Source: Coleophoma eucalyptorum (Eukaryota; Ascomycota; Leotiomycetes; Helotiales; Dermateaceae). Taken from it: a stretch of DNA of 54,948 nt. The stretch is from assembly GCA_026120035.1 (NCBI GenBank), contig JALRME010000079.1, positions 1 to 54,948 of the forward strand, in the 5' to 3' direction. Position numbers and translations under genes: made by a program. Each line of letters begins with the position of its first letter. Position 1 is the stretch's first letter. The notes under the pieces are model-generated. The model was given only the letters and a program-made list of their open reading frames with translations, did not search any database and was not told the origin of the DNA. This document shows positions 45,594 to 54,948 of the stretch, piece after piece.

Positions 45594-46943
45594 GTGTGCT
45601 AAGATGATCTCACGGCCGATCAAGCTGGCGAGGGCTGTCTCAAATGATGCTCCACACGAGGTTCGGGATGACCACAGGCTTTCCAAGGACTTGCAAGTTG
45701 CATTGAAAGGCATCATGGAATATGAGGAGGGAGGTAGGACAGCTTAAGCATGTCGGGTTTATTACATCTTACAGATCTTGAAATTTCAGAATCGGAATGT
45801 GTTGGTGAGGAATCCGCTAGTCGTCTGCTTCGGAAATATCACTTTTAGGGTCGTAGTAAGAAGCTGGAGTAAGTGGCGTACGTCGATAAGTTGAGGTCTT
45901 TTAGCCAACTCCAAGTATTTGCGAGATTCTCTGATGTATAAAGCTACGCTCTGTAGATTAGCGAGCGATGTTGTCTATTCTCAAGTTTACGTTCTGCCGA
46001 AAGTGTCTTGGAATGTACCGGCCAGGTTTCATGACTTCCATCAGCGAACTTTGTAGAATAGCGTACTTGGGATGGACCCTGGGTTCGGAAGGGAAGGGAG
46101 TGTTAACATGGTTTGACACGATCCAACTAAGCTCATTAGGAAATCGGTTAAGAAATTCACTGATATGGTTCACAGCGATCAACGGCCAGCCCGAGCTTTG
46201 CCACTAAGTCATTAGCGTACTTGGATAGACCCTGGATTTTGGAAGATCCAACTAAGCTCATTAAGAAGTCGGTTAAGCAATTGACAGATGTGGTTCACGA
46301 TCAGCGGCCAGCCCGAGCTCTGCCACTAAACTATAAACAACCCTAGACATCGGCTCTGATGACAATTGGCGTACAAGCTCTTTACATCCGCCTTGCATTA
46401 AGTCGAAGAATGTAGCGATTGGCCAGCTCGTTAGTGTGACTATTATCTTAAGCACTTTTTATAACATGGACCCGTGGGTCATGTGAACTAGGTTTCTGAC
46501 GAGTAATTTGAACAGCTTTCGCGGCCTGCCAGCTCTCTCGAATTTACTATGAGCACCCTAGACCTGCTAAAGACCAGATTTTGGCCTGTGCAACGAGGCA
46601 TACAAGGGCTTTCAACCACTTTAGAGCATATTCTTCCAGACCCACCCGCATTATAAGAAGGGATAGTATTATGACACCAGCGTGAAAGCCACTGCGGAGA
46701 ACGAAGGGGCCAGAACCCGGCTGCTCGACCTGGTGCTTTACTAAATGCTTGTACATGATATCTAAAGCAGTATCCCTATACGAAAATGAAAATCAACCTC
46801 TCTGCCTCTTCAATGTGCATATGCATCATTGCCGTTGGCTCATTCTGCTAGAATTCATTGGTTAATATCTTGTCAATAACCATTCTTGCTGCCACGAGCG
46901 TGAATAAAAACACAACAAAGCAACAGATCTAATTTCCGCTATC
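45594..46943. other. intergenic with a tandem duplication
   Basis: There is no supported gene. See the duplicated block at 46061-46330. Confidence 0.4.
46061..46330. repeat. diverged tandem duplication (two units)
   Basis: Unit A (46061-46214) and unit B (46215-46330) both start GCGTACTTGG and share blocks GATCCAACTAAGCTCATTA, CGGTTAAG and CGGCCAGCCCGAGCT, with the same ending TGCCACTAA. Unit B lacks about 35 bp present in unit A. The sequence is non-coding and its origin unknown. Confidence 0.7.
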
Positions 46944-47579
46944 ATGACTCAAGAAGATGGGTGGAGTACTTGCATTTCAAGCATTTCAAGCATTTCAACA
47001 ACTCCTAGTGAAGTGCCAAAGGCGATCAAGAATAAAGGTACCGTACCTGACGCACAAAGATCTACCATTGATCGTGTTTTACACGTGCCAGGAGACAAAC
47101 GATCAGTCATTTCATTGAGTAAAGAACAGCTTAATCGAAAGCGCGCGAGTGATCGAGAGGCACAACGAAAATGTCGACAGAGGACAAGGGAATATATCCA
47201 GAAGTTAGAGAGGAAGGTTGAAGAATTGGAAGACACCATTTGGAGCAGGGGCGAGGAAAAACTTCTGGCGAGAAATCGTCACCTAGAGGAGATGATCGAG
47301 ATGCTCAGGGCACAACGCGTGCATGCGCTGGATTCGGCCTCTGCAGCAGTAGCTCCACAAGACATCCTACCATGCTGTTTGGTACCTCGGATGGATGGAC
47401 AGAATTGGAAACCAGGATCACGTTTGACAAGGCCTCAAGCGCCAGAGACTCCAGGATTACAGGTCGAAACGCTCATACTTGCCACTTATACCAATGAGAC
47501 AAATAGCTACCCTATGTACATGATACCATCCCCCCCCCCCCCCTGGATTAGCACCACGACCGGTTATTGGAGTGGTTGA
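46944..47579 (+). CDS. bZIP transcription factor with a C14 tract
   Basis: A 211-residue protein from ATG 46944. The basic region RKRASDREAQRKCRQRTREY and a leucine-rich zipper (IQKLERKVEELEDTIW, HLEEMIEMLRAQ) fit a fungal bZIP subfamily with RKRAxDREAQR-type DNA-binding residues. The C-terminus runs into a 14-nt C tract (47530-47543) and ends 12 codons later. An adjacent frame is open from 47567 to 47773, so a longer C-terminus may be masked by a length change in the homopolymer. No intron is apparent. Confidence 0.75.
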   Translation: MTQEDGWSTCISSISSISTTPSEVPKAIKNKGTVPDAQRSTIDRVLHVPGDKRSVISLSKEQLNRKRASDREAQRKCRQRTREYIQKLERKVEELEDTIWSRGEEKLLARNRHLEEMIEMLRAQRVHALDSASAAVAPQDILPCCLVPRMDGQNWKPGSRLTRPQAPETPGLQVETLILATYTNETNSYPMYMIPSPPPPWISTTTGYWSG

Positions 47580-48099
47580 TAGGATCCGATGCACGCATTG
47601 TACCGTATTTTGTGTCGACGAATATAATTGAGGTCAAAATGCGCGGGAATTGGACGGCCACAATGCTAGGAATGGGTGTTTGTTTGAGTTGGTCCATATA
47701 CAGTCGTGGGCGAAGAACGATTACGAACAGAGCTACCCACCACGTCCCTACTGGGAGGATGATGAAGGGTTAGGGTTAGGACAACGCTGGCGAATTGTAT
47801 CTTAACATCACTTTCTTCTGAGGATCGATCATCTCCGAGGTAACTTAGGTACTGTGGAGTGCAAAGAGAGAAGAGTGAAAGCCAGAAATGAAAAGTCGGA
47901 AGTTTTTGTCACGCAGAATCACTTCCCCAGCAAGGGAACGGCCGATTTTGTTAGCTGCGCACAGGGCCACTTTACGGTCCACATTTAGCAGCCACAAATT
48001 TATTGGAATGTTACCGAGGTTACTATGACCACACCATGACCACACCACCACTGACTAGGGTCTTGATCGTTTAATTGGAGGAGCTAGGTGGCGATGGCG
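47580..48099. other. intergenic
   Basis: It contains GGGTTAGGGTTAGG at 47767-47780, a short interstitial match to the fungal telomere repeat TTAGGG. No gene is seen. Confidence 0.45.
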
Positions 48100-48116
48100 T
48101 ATGACATCGCGCGTTA

Positions 48117-48320
48117 TGGCCGGAGCTTCCTCTCCGGTGGTGGCCTAGGGACTAAGGGTTTTGTAAAGAGAATGGTACTACTGTTAATACAATACAAGAT
48201 CGAAAGGCCGTGTAACTACAGAACTAGTGATGCATCTATTAAATCAGTTTTGTTCGGTGGCTTGCTCATTAGAACGGTAGAAAAGTTACTTGAAAATAAT
48301 ATTTGATTGGACAACTTGTA
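48117..48320. repeat. hairpin-bearing diverged repeat, copy 1
   Basis: It begins GGCCGGAGCTTCCTCTCCGG and resembles 50269-50465 in the same orientation over about 200 bp. The conserved start is a 6-bp inverted repeat (CCGGAG with CTCCGG, 6-nt loop), kept in both copies although the loop differs. The blocks GGTGGCTT and CATTAGAACG are also shared. Non-coding. Confidence 0.5.
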
Positions 48321-48403
48321 AGTAAGTTCTTATTAAGCCATATCTTATACGTTTGGTCGCCTACCAGCTAAGTTAGGTCAATACCTACGCTTTCGTAGGA
48401 TCA

Positions 48404-48590
48404 TGTAACAGTCGAAGTATTCACCTCGTTAGAAGCTCGTACTCAGAGGGTTGGGTTTGTTGTAGAGGTAGGTGTTCACAGGTAGCCGGGGGGTTGAGTA
48501 TTGAATACGTTACCAACAATCAAAGAATGTTATTTGAGTTGAGCACGAAGCTCATAAACTAAGGAAATACCATTTACACATCCCGTACCC
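48404..48590 (-). repeat. LTR fragment
   Basis: This stretch (starting TGTAACAGTCGAAGTATT) matches the minus strand of the solo LTR at 50588-50941 over about 175 bp, including CCTCGTTAGAAG, GTTGTAGAGGTAGGTGT and TTGAGTTGAGCACGAAGCTC. It begins at the LTR terminus and breaks off near 48590, so it is a truncated LTR in the opposite orientation to the complete one. Confidence 0.75.
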
Positions 48591-48638
48591 AATTCCATGG
48601 TCGGCTGGGGACAGTGACTCACTGACCAAGGCACACTC

Positions 48639-48700
48639 GAGCCCCAGGTCCACAGTTGAGCCTAGGTACACATTTGAGCCCAGGTACACAGTTGAGCCAC
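48639..48700. repeat. 18-bp tandem repeat, 3.4 copies
   Basis: Units start at 48639, 48658, 48676 and 48694 (GAGCCTAGGTACACATTT, GAGCCCAGGTACACAGTT). The spacing and arrangement recall the 17-bp units of the pogo ends, but no ACGT leader or TA is attached. Confidence 0.65.
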
Positions 48701-48704
48701 AAGC

Positions 48705-49299
48705 ACTAGCTACTCGAGTTTTAGTATACTCCTAAGCTTGGATTAAAAGTCGCCTCGTACTGCAATAATGCACGAGCGATTTTACTACGTTAGCACTAGG
48801 TAAGAAAGATGATGTTGCTCTACGGCTTTATCCACGCGTATGGAGGTTTCCTCGCCGCCATCTGTTAAAATATAAGTGTTTGGACTTCTTCTAAAGCTTT
48901 ACGAATACGTCGCAACAGATCTTTCAAGGAGGGTCTCTTACACCGATTGTGGAAAGACTTGAATACTTCCATTATTTCAGTACCCACAGCTTGTGAGTAA
49001 ATGTAATCCATTATATACTACAATAATTTCAAGCTCTTCTATGCCAATAGTTAACACTATCTATGTATAATCGGCTTATGTCAGAGAGTTCTCTGAATAT
49101 ATTTACTAGAGGGATTTCCTCCAAGACATTCCAAGTTGTAAGATTAGAGAAACATTAGAAACATTTGCGTCGGCTCCCTACAGAAACTTTATAGACTCTA
49201 TAGATACTACCTATATATCATACTTCATATGATAATGCATACCACTTTTTAAAACCACCTTCCAATACTCAACTATGATCACATTCATTGATTTTTCGC
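48705..49299. other. intergenic
   Basis: AT-rich; no gene is recognised. Confidence 0.45.
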
Positions 49300-50139
49300 T
49301 CAATTACTAATACGAAGTATTTCAAGTTCTCTCTCAAGCTCGGAAACAGATTCCGAATCATTAAAAAGACTGTGTAGCCATATAAATCGTGACCCTTGCC
49401 CACATCCTGTAAAATGCTCTAAATTCCAACATAAACCTTCACCTGGTCCAGATCTTGTATACAAGGACCCATACAATTGGATTCTGCTAAGGCTAAAATG
49501 GGTACCAAGGAAAATTGTTCCTTATTGTCGAAAGAACGAGTTCCAGCTGCCTGACTTTAAGACGATATTGGCCATCAAAAGTTGATTAAGAGTCTGACGA
49601 TGCCGAGCGATCAAATTCAACAGCTGCGACTCAGAGGCCCAAAGACCTCGTAGATCTAGAGTGTGCAGATTTTGCCACGTATTTTCGCCCAAGATACTGT
49701 TGATATCGCTTACTTCTACACTTGGGCTCGATAGTTCATGGCAATTAAGATCGATCCTTAAAGACTTAAGCTTATGAGCAGAGGATAGAACGCGGCCAAG
49801 AAGTCCTTCATAAATTGATCGCTTCAGTGCTATTTGGCGATGATCGATTGTTAAGGGAACAAGCCTTGTACATCTTATCTCAAACGCATCTGGTGTAACG
49901 AGATCTCCACTGAAGTGGAGCTCCTGTAGATCGGACATAGCTTCGATCATTAGACGGAGGACCGCCTTGTCGCCTGCTAGAAATGCAATACCGCAAGCGG
50001 TAGCGTCAATTCTGCTAATACGTGATTTCTGATCATGAGCTGCGACAATAGCTGCTACTAGTGCCTCCGTGCTTGTAGAATAAATCTCCAAATCGTTCTT
50101 GGCACAGTCGACGAAGTGAGATTGAGAGTTGTCATTCAT
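49300..50139 (-). pseudogene. LRR-like (F-box/LRR type) protein with one ochre codon
   Basis: A 279-codon frame from ATG 50139 to TGA 49300, open except for TAA at 49522-49524. Leucine-rich-repeat-like strings are visible (LMIEAMSDLQELHFSGDL, HKLKSLRIDLNCHELSSP, WQNLHTLDLRGLWASESQLL). After the stop the same frame continues GTIFLGTHFSLSRIQLYGSL and ends in an acidic tail. This resembles the LRR part of fungal F-box/LRR proteins; no F-box is seen at the N-terminus. CAA to TAA would be RIP-like. Confidence 0.65.
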
Positions 50140-50268
50140 TTTGTCCAGACTTTCACAAGAGTTATCTGACGTAGGATGCCTACTGATTTCTTATAGAGTT
50201 AATCACATACAGTCTCGTGTCAAATGGATTTGCCTTTATATTTATGTCGTGATTGTCAGTACTGTAAA

Positions 50269-50465
50269 GCCGGAGCTTTATCTCCGGTTGTGGCCTAAGG
50301 CGATAAGTATTTTGTTGAGTGAATGGCACTAGTACATTTCAAGATTGAAATGGTGGAGTCACTAAAGTACTAATTGGTTTACTTATTGCTTGGTGGCTTA
50401 CCAATTAGAACGTTTGGGTAAATGGTATTGATAACAGGATTTATTGGACAGATTGTGATCGAAAT
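50269..50465. repeat. hairpin-bearing diverged repeat, copy 2
   Basis: It starts AAGCCGGAGCTTTATCTCCG and corresponds to 48117-48320 (about two-thirds identity by eye). It lies about 120 bp before the solo LTR. Confidence 0.5.
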
Positions 50466-50587
50466 TTTGCTATACCGTAATTTATACTTCAACATATAGA
50501 TATAGCAATACAGGACTTACGCATGCGTGATAAGTTTGGCACTGATGCGTTGCGCCTCATCTGTTCCTTTGCTACGTCATTGCAGGG

Positions 50588-50941
50588 TGTTACGAACACA
50601 TGAAAGCTGATGGCCTGAGGCTCGGCGAAGGAGGCTCGCACAGAGAACCATCAGTGGAGATCACGGGATTGCAAGATATCACGTGATGGATCATTCTGAT
50701 CATCGGGATCATCATGATGATCCAGATGATCCAGATGATTTCGTGCAGTACGAAGGTCTATATAAGTAAATAGTATTTCCTTGGTTTACGAGCTTCGTGC
50801 TCAACTCAAATAACATCTTTTGACTGTTAATAACGCGGTTCACACTCAACACACCTGCTACCTGTGATACACCTACCTCTACAACCAACCCCAACCCTCC
50901 GAGTACGAACTTCTAACGAGGTTAATACTTCGACCGTTACA
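50588..50941. mobile_element. solo LTR with 5-bp target duplication
   Basis: A 354-bp LTR starting TGTTACGAACAC and ending CGACCGTTACA, with TG...CA termini. The 5 bp before it (50583-50587) and after it (50942-50946) are both CAGGG, a perfect target-site duplication. No retroelement coding part is present. An internal palindromic stretch (GATCATCATGATGATC, about 50710) is notable. A truncated relative lies at 48404-48590. Confidence 0.93.
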
Positions 50942-51433
50942 CAGGGTCTCCTAGCACAAGAACGATCTCCTCCCTTCCCTGGTAAATTTTCGATTTTAAG
51001 GAGTATTAGTCACTAGTCAAAGCAGAATTCTCTTCAAGCAAATAAATACTGCATTTCAGCCTTGCATACAGATTGTACATAATCTCCCAGAAACATGTTG
51101 TTTGGTAAATAATTACTAGGTTGTTAGTTGATAGCGCCTTTTATTGGTCTTACCGATCAGGTCAGCTCTATCTACTGTTGTAGTATCTTGTATAAGTTGA
51201 GAGGCATAGCAGATCCAGATCCTCCACTTTCAAAAAGATAAGTCAGCTTGCGAAATGTCTCCTACAGATATGTTCCCTACATTCATGACAATTATCCCTC
51301 TATGCAACGCCCTGTTACTTACTCCAGCAGAAAAAAGGAGTAAGTTAGACTTAGTCTTCAACAGCTAGTGATCTATCCAACATAGAAATTGGCTGAGACT
51401 TTCGGTGACATAGGGTGATAAATACTGTATCAT
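50942..51433. other. intergenic
   Basis: No gene is seen between the solo LTR and the bZIP gene. Confidence 0.45.
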
Positions 51434-52372
51434 CTACGGACGGAGTTTATCTACTTGTTGCTGATGTAGTGTAACGATGCATGATGTATCGTCAGACGAC
51501 TTCTGAGATGAAGATGTGATACCTGCATCATCACTTTGAATCGTAGCAGATAAATCGCCTTTTGATCTTAGATCGTCTTTTAACAGTGGTCGGGATGTAT
51601 TGCTTGGTGATGCTTTCGCCCTTGTAGCCCAGCTAGCATTGTTGCTTGCTTGCCCCGCTATGGTATTTGTCGTAGCTGCTAGCCAGATATCGATAGCTTC
51701 GTTTTGGCAGCTAGCATGACTTATCAACAGGCCTTTATATTTGTTAATTTCTCCTATCAGTTCTGTCACATCATACTCCATTTTTTCCCTCTCAGCCTGG
51801 TATCCTCGGAGACGATTCTCCAAAACTCTAGTAGATTCCTTTTTTTTAGCTCTGCATTTACTAGCTGCAGCTTTGTTGCGTTCAAGGAATCTTTTATGCC
51901 TGGCTCTGGCTTCATTTTCTGAAAGCTGCTTGTGTTTTCGGTTTCGTCGCTTCTTCACCGCTGCTGTGTTCCTAATTTCGTTGTTGGCTTTCGCATCTTC
52001 CTTGGTTAGGCTTGGTTGCTTCCAGATGTTCTCCGCCATATTGCTGGCAAGGCCAGGATCTTCGTAGGATTTAATGTTATTTTCACCAGTAGATTCAGCT
52101 GCACTAGGGAGTTGTGAGAAGAACAAGTTTTGGTCTCCTAGTACTTGACAGTGCTGGTCCAGTGCACTTAAGTCACCTTCAGTCAAACCAGGCGCAAAGC
52201 TACTTGGTTGAAGCCCTCTAGGATATAAGAAACAGGACAAGCTATCATCAATCATCTGCTGCCAGTTCTCAAGATCCTTAACAGTCATCCCCTGGTCGAT
52301 ACCAAAAGCTGGATTGAACATAAGAGCTGGATCGATAGTATCTTGAAAATCCCTTTCCTGGAATATGTCCAT
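51434..52372 (-). CDS. ATF/CREB-like bZIP transcription factor
   Basis: A 312-residue single-exon protein from ATG 52372; the frame is open upstream but has no earlier ATG. The basic region KRFLERNKAAASKCRAKKKE and zipper (STRVLENRLRGYQAEREKME, LIGEINKYKGLL) match the ATF/CREB group (Atf1/AtfA-like), which in fungi acts in stress and conidial responses. A basic KKRRNRKHKQ cluster in front is a likely nuclear localisation signal. The N-terminus is acidic and the C-terminal 90 residues are Ser/Thr-rich. No lesions are seen. Confidence 0.88.
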   Translation of the reverse strand: MDIFQERDFQDTIDPALMFNPAFGIDQGMTVKDLENWQQMIDDSLSCFLYPRGLQPSSFAPGLTEGDLSALDQHCQVLGDQNLFFSQLPSAAESTGENNIKSYEDPGLASNMAENIWKQPSLTKEDAKANNEIRNTAAVKKRRNRKHKQLSENEARARHKRFLERNKAAASKCRAKKKESTRVLENRLRGYQAEREKMEYDVTELIGEINKYKGLLISHASCQNEAIDIWLAATTNTIAGQASNNASWATRAKASPSNTSRPLLKDDLRSKGDLSATIQSDDAGITSSSQKSSDDTSCIVTLHQQQVDKLRP

Positions 52373-53454
52373 TTTGTAAGAGGAATAATTACTGCTCGTG
52401 TCTGGAAGCTGGGTAGCAAGTTCGCTTCTTGTTTGCTGGTGTAAAGATGCCAGGTGAGCAAGGATGTGATGCACGGTTGTCGGGTTGTGGACAGGACTTT
52501 TGCAGCATAATCATTACCCGTTACGAGACGAGATGTAATCCTTCATCCGGAGCCTAAGATACTTCGCGTGTATTAGCAATCATTATAAGTATCTATAGAA
52601 GAACAAACGTAGGCTCTGACATACTCGGCATACACTTTTTGCCTGTGAATAAAGGTAGGGCTTCCGAGAACAGGACCTGGCAATCGTGATTGGCAATAAT
52701 AACTCAATCCTATGGAGCTTAACTCAATAGTCGTGATAGGCCTTGTTCAGTGGCTTTGGTAGTTTGTCGCATTGCATTGCCGTGCGAAAAGTGGTGGGTG
52801 GTCTAGGCTGCGTAATGTCGGAAGTTTGAAAGAAGTTAGCACTAGAGGAAGAATTAAGAATTAGACAGTAGTTAGAGATGGGAAAGTTTTAAATACGATT
52901 GAAAGACCGGAGCAACGTCCGTCAAGCACACACAGGATATTGAGATCTACATATGACGTTCAGCCCACATTGCGGAGCCAATGTAATTCTAGAGACTGTA
53001 GCTAGCTCGGTCGGCAAACGGGCAAGGTTTCCGGTGACGTCTAGGTGCATAGGGGATCATCCAACGATTCGCACTACAACAAAGATTTCGATATGACAAC
53101 ATGGCAAAGAGTGCAAAGAAAACCCACCAATAAGTTATTACTATTGCTAACGTGCGCTTGACTGGCACGAATGGCCACAATGACTTATTTAGCAAGCTTA
53201 AATGCGCCTTTCACAGGTAGACCTTATCATTCCTCAACACCTAGATTGAGGGTGAATGATTGGACGGAAGTTTTTGGCGATATTCATTCATGTAATAGAT
53301 TTTTGCAGTATCGAATCGCAATGTCCAACCTGCCAATATCCTTCTGCCTTTACCACGATAAAACAGAAAGCAGCGAAGTTCTTTGTAAGCCCCACCCCTG
53401 TTTTCTCCCTTGAGCTGTCATTGTTGGACCGCGATGATCTAGTTAGATTGTCTG
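52373..53454. other. intergenic
   Basis: About 1 kb without a recognised gene; the first part is probably the promoter of the bZIP gene. Confidence 0.45.
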
Positions 53455-54024
53455 TCAGTTCTCGCTCAACAAATCATGAATCTGCAAAAAGGTTTGTGTT
53501 CCACGTCCCTCTGCCCGAGGCTCTCTAAGAGGACGGCCACCCACACCAAGCTCACTGGAGCCGAAAGAACCTCCAATGACAACCCAATCAGATGCAAATG
53601 ACGGCATGTATTTCCGATGTATATGAGAAACTGGCTGGAAATACGAAGGGTAAATACAAGCATCTTTCAACTCTCGTACAAAGTATATTTCCGACAGGAT
53701 ATGAAACGGAGTAGACGATTCATCGAGTTGTGATGGTAAACATACTGAGCAATATTTTGCTGTTTTGTAAATCAGGCCTGTATAGATCCGGCGACTGGCA
53801 ACCCAGCCCGAGATTGCATGAGACATTCCATTGCTTATTGCAAGGCACGATGCCCACCTGCATACTTCTTCTCCGTTCCACACCTTCTCCGTTCCATCCC
53901 CAGCGTTGGGAAAGAATCGAAGAACTACATCCGTGACATGGGAGGATGGCAAACAATTGCAAGACCGGTTGATAATGTGCTGTCGTTCATAGTACTCAAG
54001 TAGATGTAGTGCGTACTGTAACAA
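53455..54024 (-). CDS. hypothetical protein, next to a pogo insertion
   Basis: An open frame of 189 codons on the minus strand, with Trp- and Cys-rich stretches (CRWASCLAISNGMSHAISGW, ASRRIYTGLIYKTAKYCSVC) and a C-terminal SDWVVIGGSFGSSELGVGGR. I do not recognise it. Its 5' end is 16 bp from the left end of a pogo element at 54040, so the true N-terminus may have been cut off by that insertion. It may equally be a chance frame. Confidence 0.3.
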   Translation of the reverse strand: MLQYALHLLEYYERQHIINRSCNCLPSSHVTDVVLRFFPNAGDGTEKVWNGEEVCRWASCLAISNGMSHAISGWVASRRIYTGLIYKTAKYCSVCLPSQLDESSTPFHILSEIYFVRELKDACIYPSYFQPVSHIHRKYMPSFASDWVVIGGSFGSSELGVGGRPLREPRAEGRGTQTFLQIHDLLSEN

Positions 54025-54039
54025 TACCTTGACGTGTTA

Positions 54040-54948
54040 ACGTGCGGGATAAGCGGATGGCCCGGACAAGCGAATGGCCCACCTGAGTAAAGAAATCGCG
54101 ACTTTTATTTTATATATTCATTTTCTTAACAACCAGTTATGGAATCTACTTCAAATGAAAGTCGTATTATCCTTGCCCTCCAGGCTCTCGAAAATGACCC
54201 AACACTTAGTGTTAGGAAGGCTGCAGATATATATAACGCGCCTCGTACGACCCTAAGGCGTCGTTATACTGGGAAACCTTCTCAAGCAAATATAACAGTC
54301 AAATCACGAAAGCTTACAAATCTAGAAGAAGAGACTATTGTTCAAAGACTACTGGACTTAGATTCCCAAGGATTTCCCGTACGGATTAGTAGTGTTGAAG
54401 ATATGGCCAATCTCCTCCTTCGTGAACGCGACGCGTTACCTGTTGGAAAGAAATGGGCTACGAACTTTATAAAACGACAACCACAACTGAAAACATGTCA
54501 AACACGTTCGTACGATAATCAGTGAGCACTCTGTGAGGATCTAGTAAAGATTCAAGCTTGGTTTAAGCTTGTAGCGAATTTTATCACGAAATTTGGGATA
54601 CGCGTCGAGGATATCTATAACTTTGACGAGACTGGGTTTTTGATGGGACAAATTGGAACTACCATCGTTGTTACGAGCTCCGACCGTATGACCAGACCAA
54701 AGCTACGTCAGCCTGGTAATCGAGAATGGGTTACGGTTATTCAGGGAGTTAATTCACAAGGTTGGGCTATTCCTCCGTATATCGTTTTCAAAGGCAAAAA
54801 TCACCTGGATTCCTGGTACCCTCGAGAGCAATTCCCAGCTGGCTGGAGAGCCGGTGTGTCCGAAAATGGCTGGACAGATAACGAAATATCTCTAGAATGG
54901 TTAGAGCACTTCAATAAATATACTCGTACAAAGGCAGTTGGGAAATAT
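54040..54948 (+). mobile_element. pogo/Fot1-type transposon, second family, cut by window edge
   Basis: It starts after TA (54038-54039) with the leader ACGTGCGG and two 17-bp units (GATAAGCGGATGGCCCG, GACAAGCGAATGGCCCA), similar to but distinct from the complete element at 6138-7997. The right half lies outside the window. The transposase is about three-quarters identical by eye to that of the complete copy. Confidence 0.88.
54139..54948 (+). pseudogene. pogo transposase, one opal codon, 3' part off the edge
   Basis: ATG 54139 opens a frame that matches the transposase at 6238-7899 codon for codon. TGA at 54523-54525 replaces the Arg that follows RTRSYDNQ in the other copy. The frame then stays open to the edge: ALCEDLVKIQAWFKLV, YNFDETGFLMG (first catalytic Asp), WVTVIQGVNSQGWAIPPYIV and AGVSENGWTDNEISLEWLEH. 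It keeps Gln at the site that is TAG in the 7.3-kb copy. CGA to TGA would again be a C-to-T change. Confidence 0.85.

Noticed and set aside
53455..54024. Assignment of a function to the 189-codon frame
   Set aside because: No motif I can name; kept only as a low-confidence hypothetical.

Overview
The window looks like an accessory, transposon-rich stretch of a filamentous ascomycete genome (Pezizomycotina). The evidence is short GT-AG introns (43 to about 80 nt, several with CTAAC-type branch sites), Zn(II)2Cys6 and bZIP regulators, a GH71 alpha-1,3-glucanase, a QDE-2-type Argonaute, pogo/Fot1 DNA transposons, and many genes broken by C-to-T type stop codons of the kind left by repeat-induced point mutation (RIP). 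The species cannot be fixed from the sequence alone.

Layout. 0-10.6 kb: transposon ends and repeats, a 3-ketosteroid dehydrogenase with one frameshift, a small ankyrin gene and its broken paralogue, an MFS transporter relic whose 5' side is interrupted by a nearly complete pogo element (6138-7997, 44-bp TIRs, TA target), a BCS1-type AAA relic and two pogo 5' stubs. 11.1-14.3 kb: a whole Argonaute gene with a single ochre codon between MID and PIWI. 14.7-17.7 kb: a pogo relic, a PNPOx-like flavoprotein with one stop, and the WD40 tail of a NACHT-WD40-type gene. 18.1-22.7 kb: a 4.57-kb block inserted in a pogo-type repeat and carrying an intact 12-exon gene (854 aa) that joins a GH71 alpha-1,3-glucanase to an HExxH metallopeptidase-like domain. 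22.9-27.9 kb: an orphan zinc-motif relic, a patatin-like phospholipase relic with a RING-like finger, a truncated Zn2Cys6 exon and an FMN-dependent hydroxy-acid oxidase relic.

27.9-33.5 kb is an island of intact genes: a 4-exon bZIP factor, a 719-aa Zn2Cys6 factor and a SnoaL-like protein. 34.3-38.7 kb is a mosaic of relics (Zn2Cys6 factor, carboxylesterase, 2EXR protein, SRPK-like kinase). 40.4-41.8 kb holds an intact 7-exon rhodopsin-like membrane protein. 43.2-43.7 kb is a SET-domain relic. 45-55 kb holds two more bZIP genes, an LRR-like gene with one stop, a solo LTR with a perfect 5-bp target duplication, diverged repeats and a second pogo element running off the right edge.

No metabolic cluster is evident. 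The main biology is genome defence and turnover: pogo families, probable RIP, a disabled Argonaute, and remnants of NLR, patatin, ankyrin and SET families. The structure most worth following is a shared pogo end architecture: TA, an 8-nt leader usually starting ACGT, then two or three tandem 17-bp units. The same layout with different unit sequences is seen at least seven times. All exon structures were read by eye and no database search was possible.
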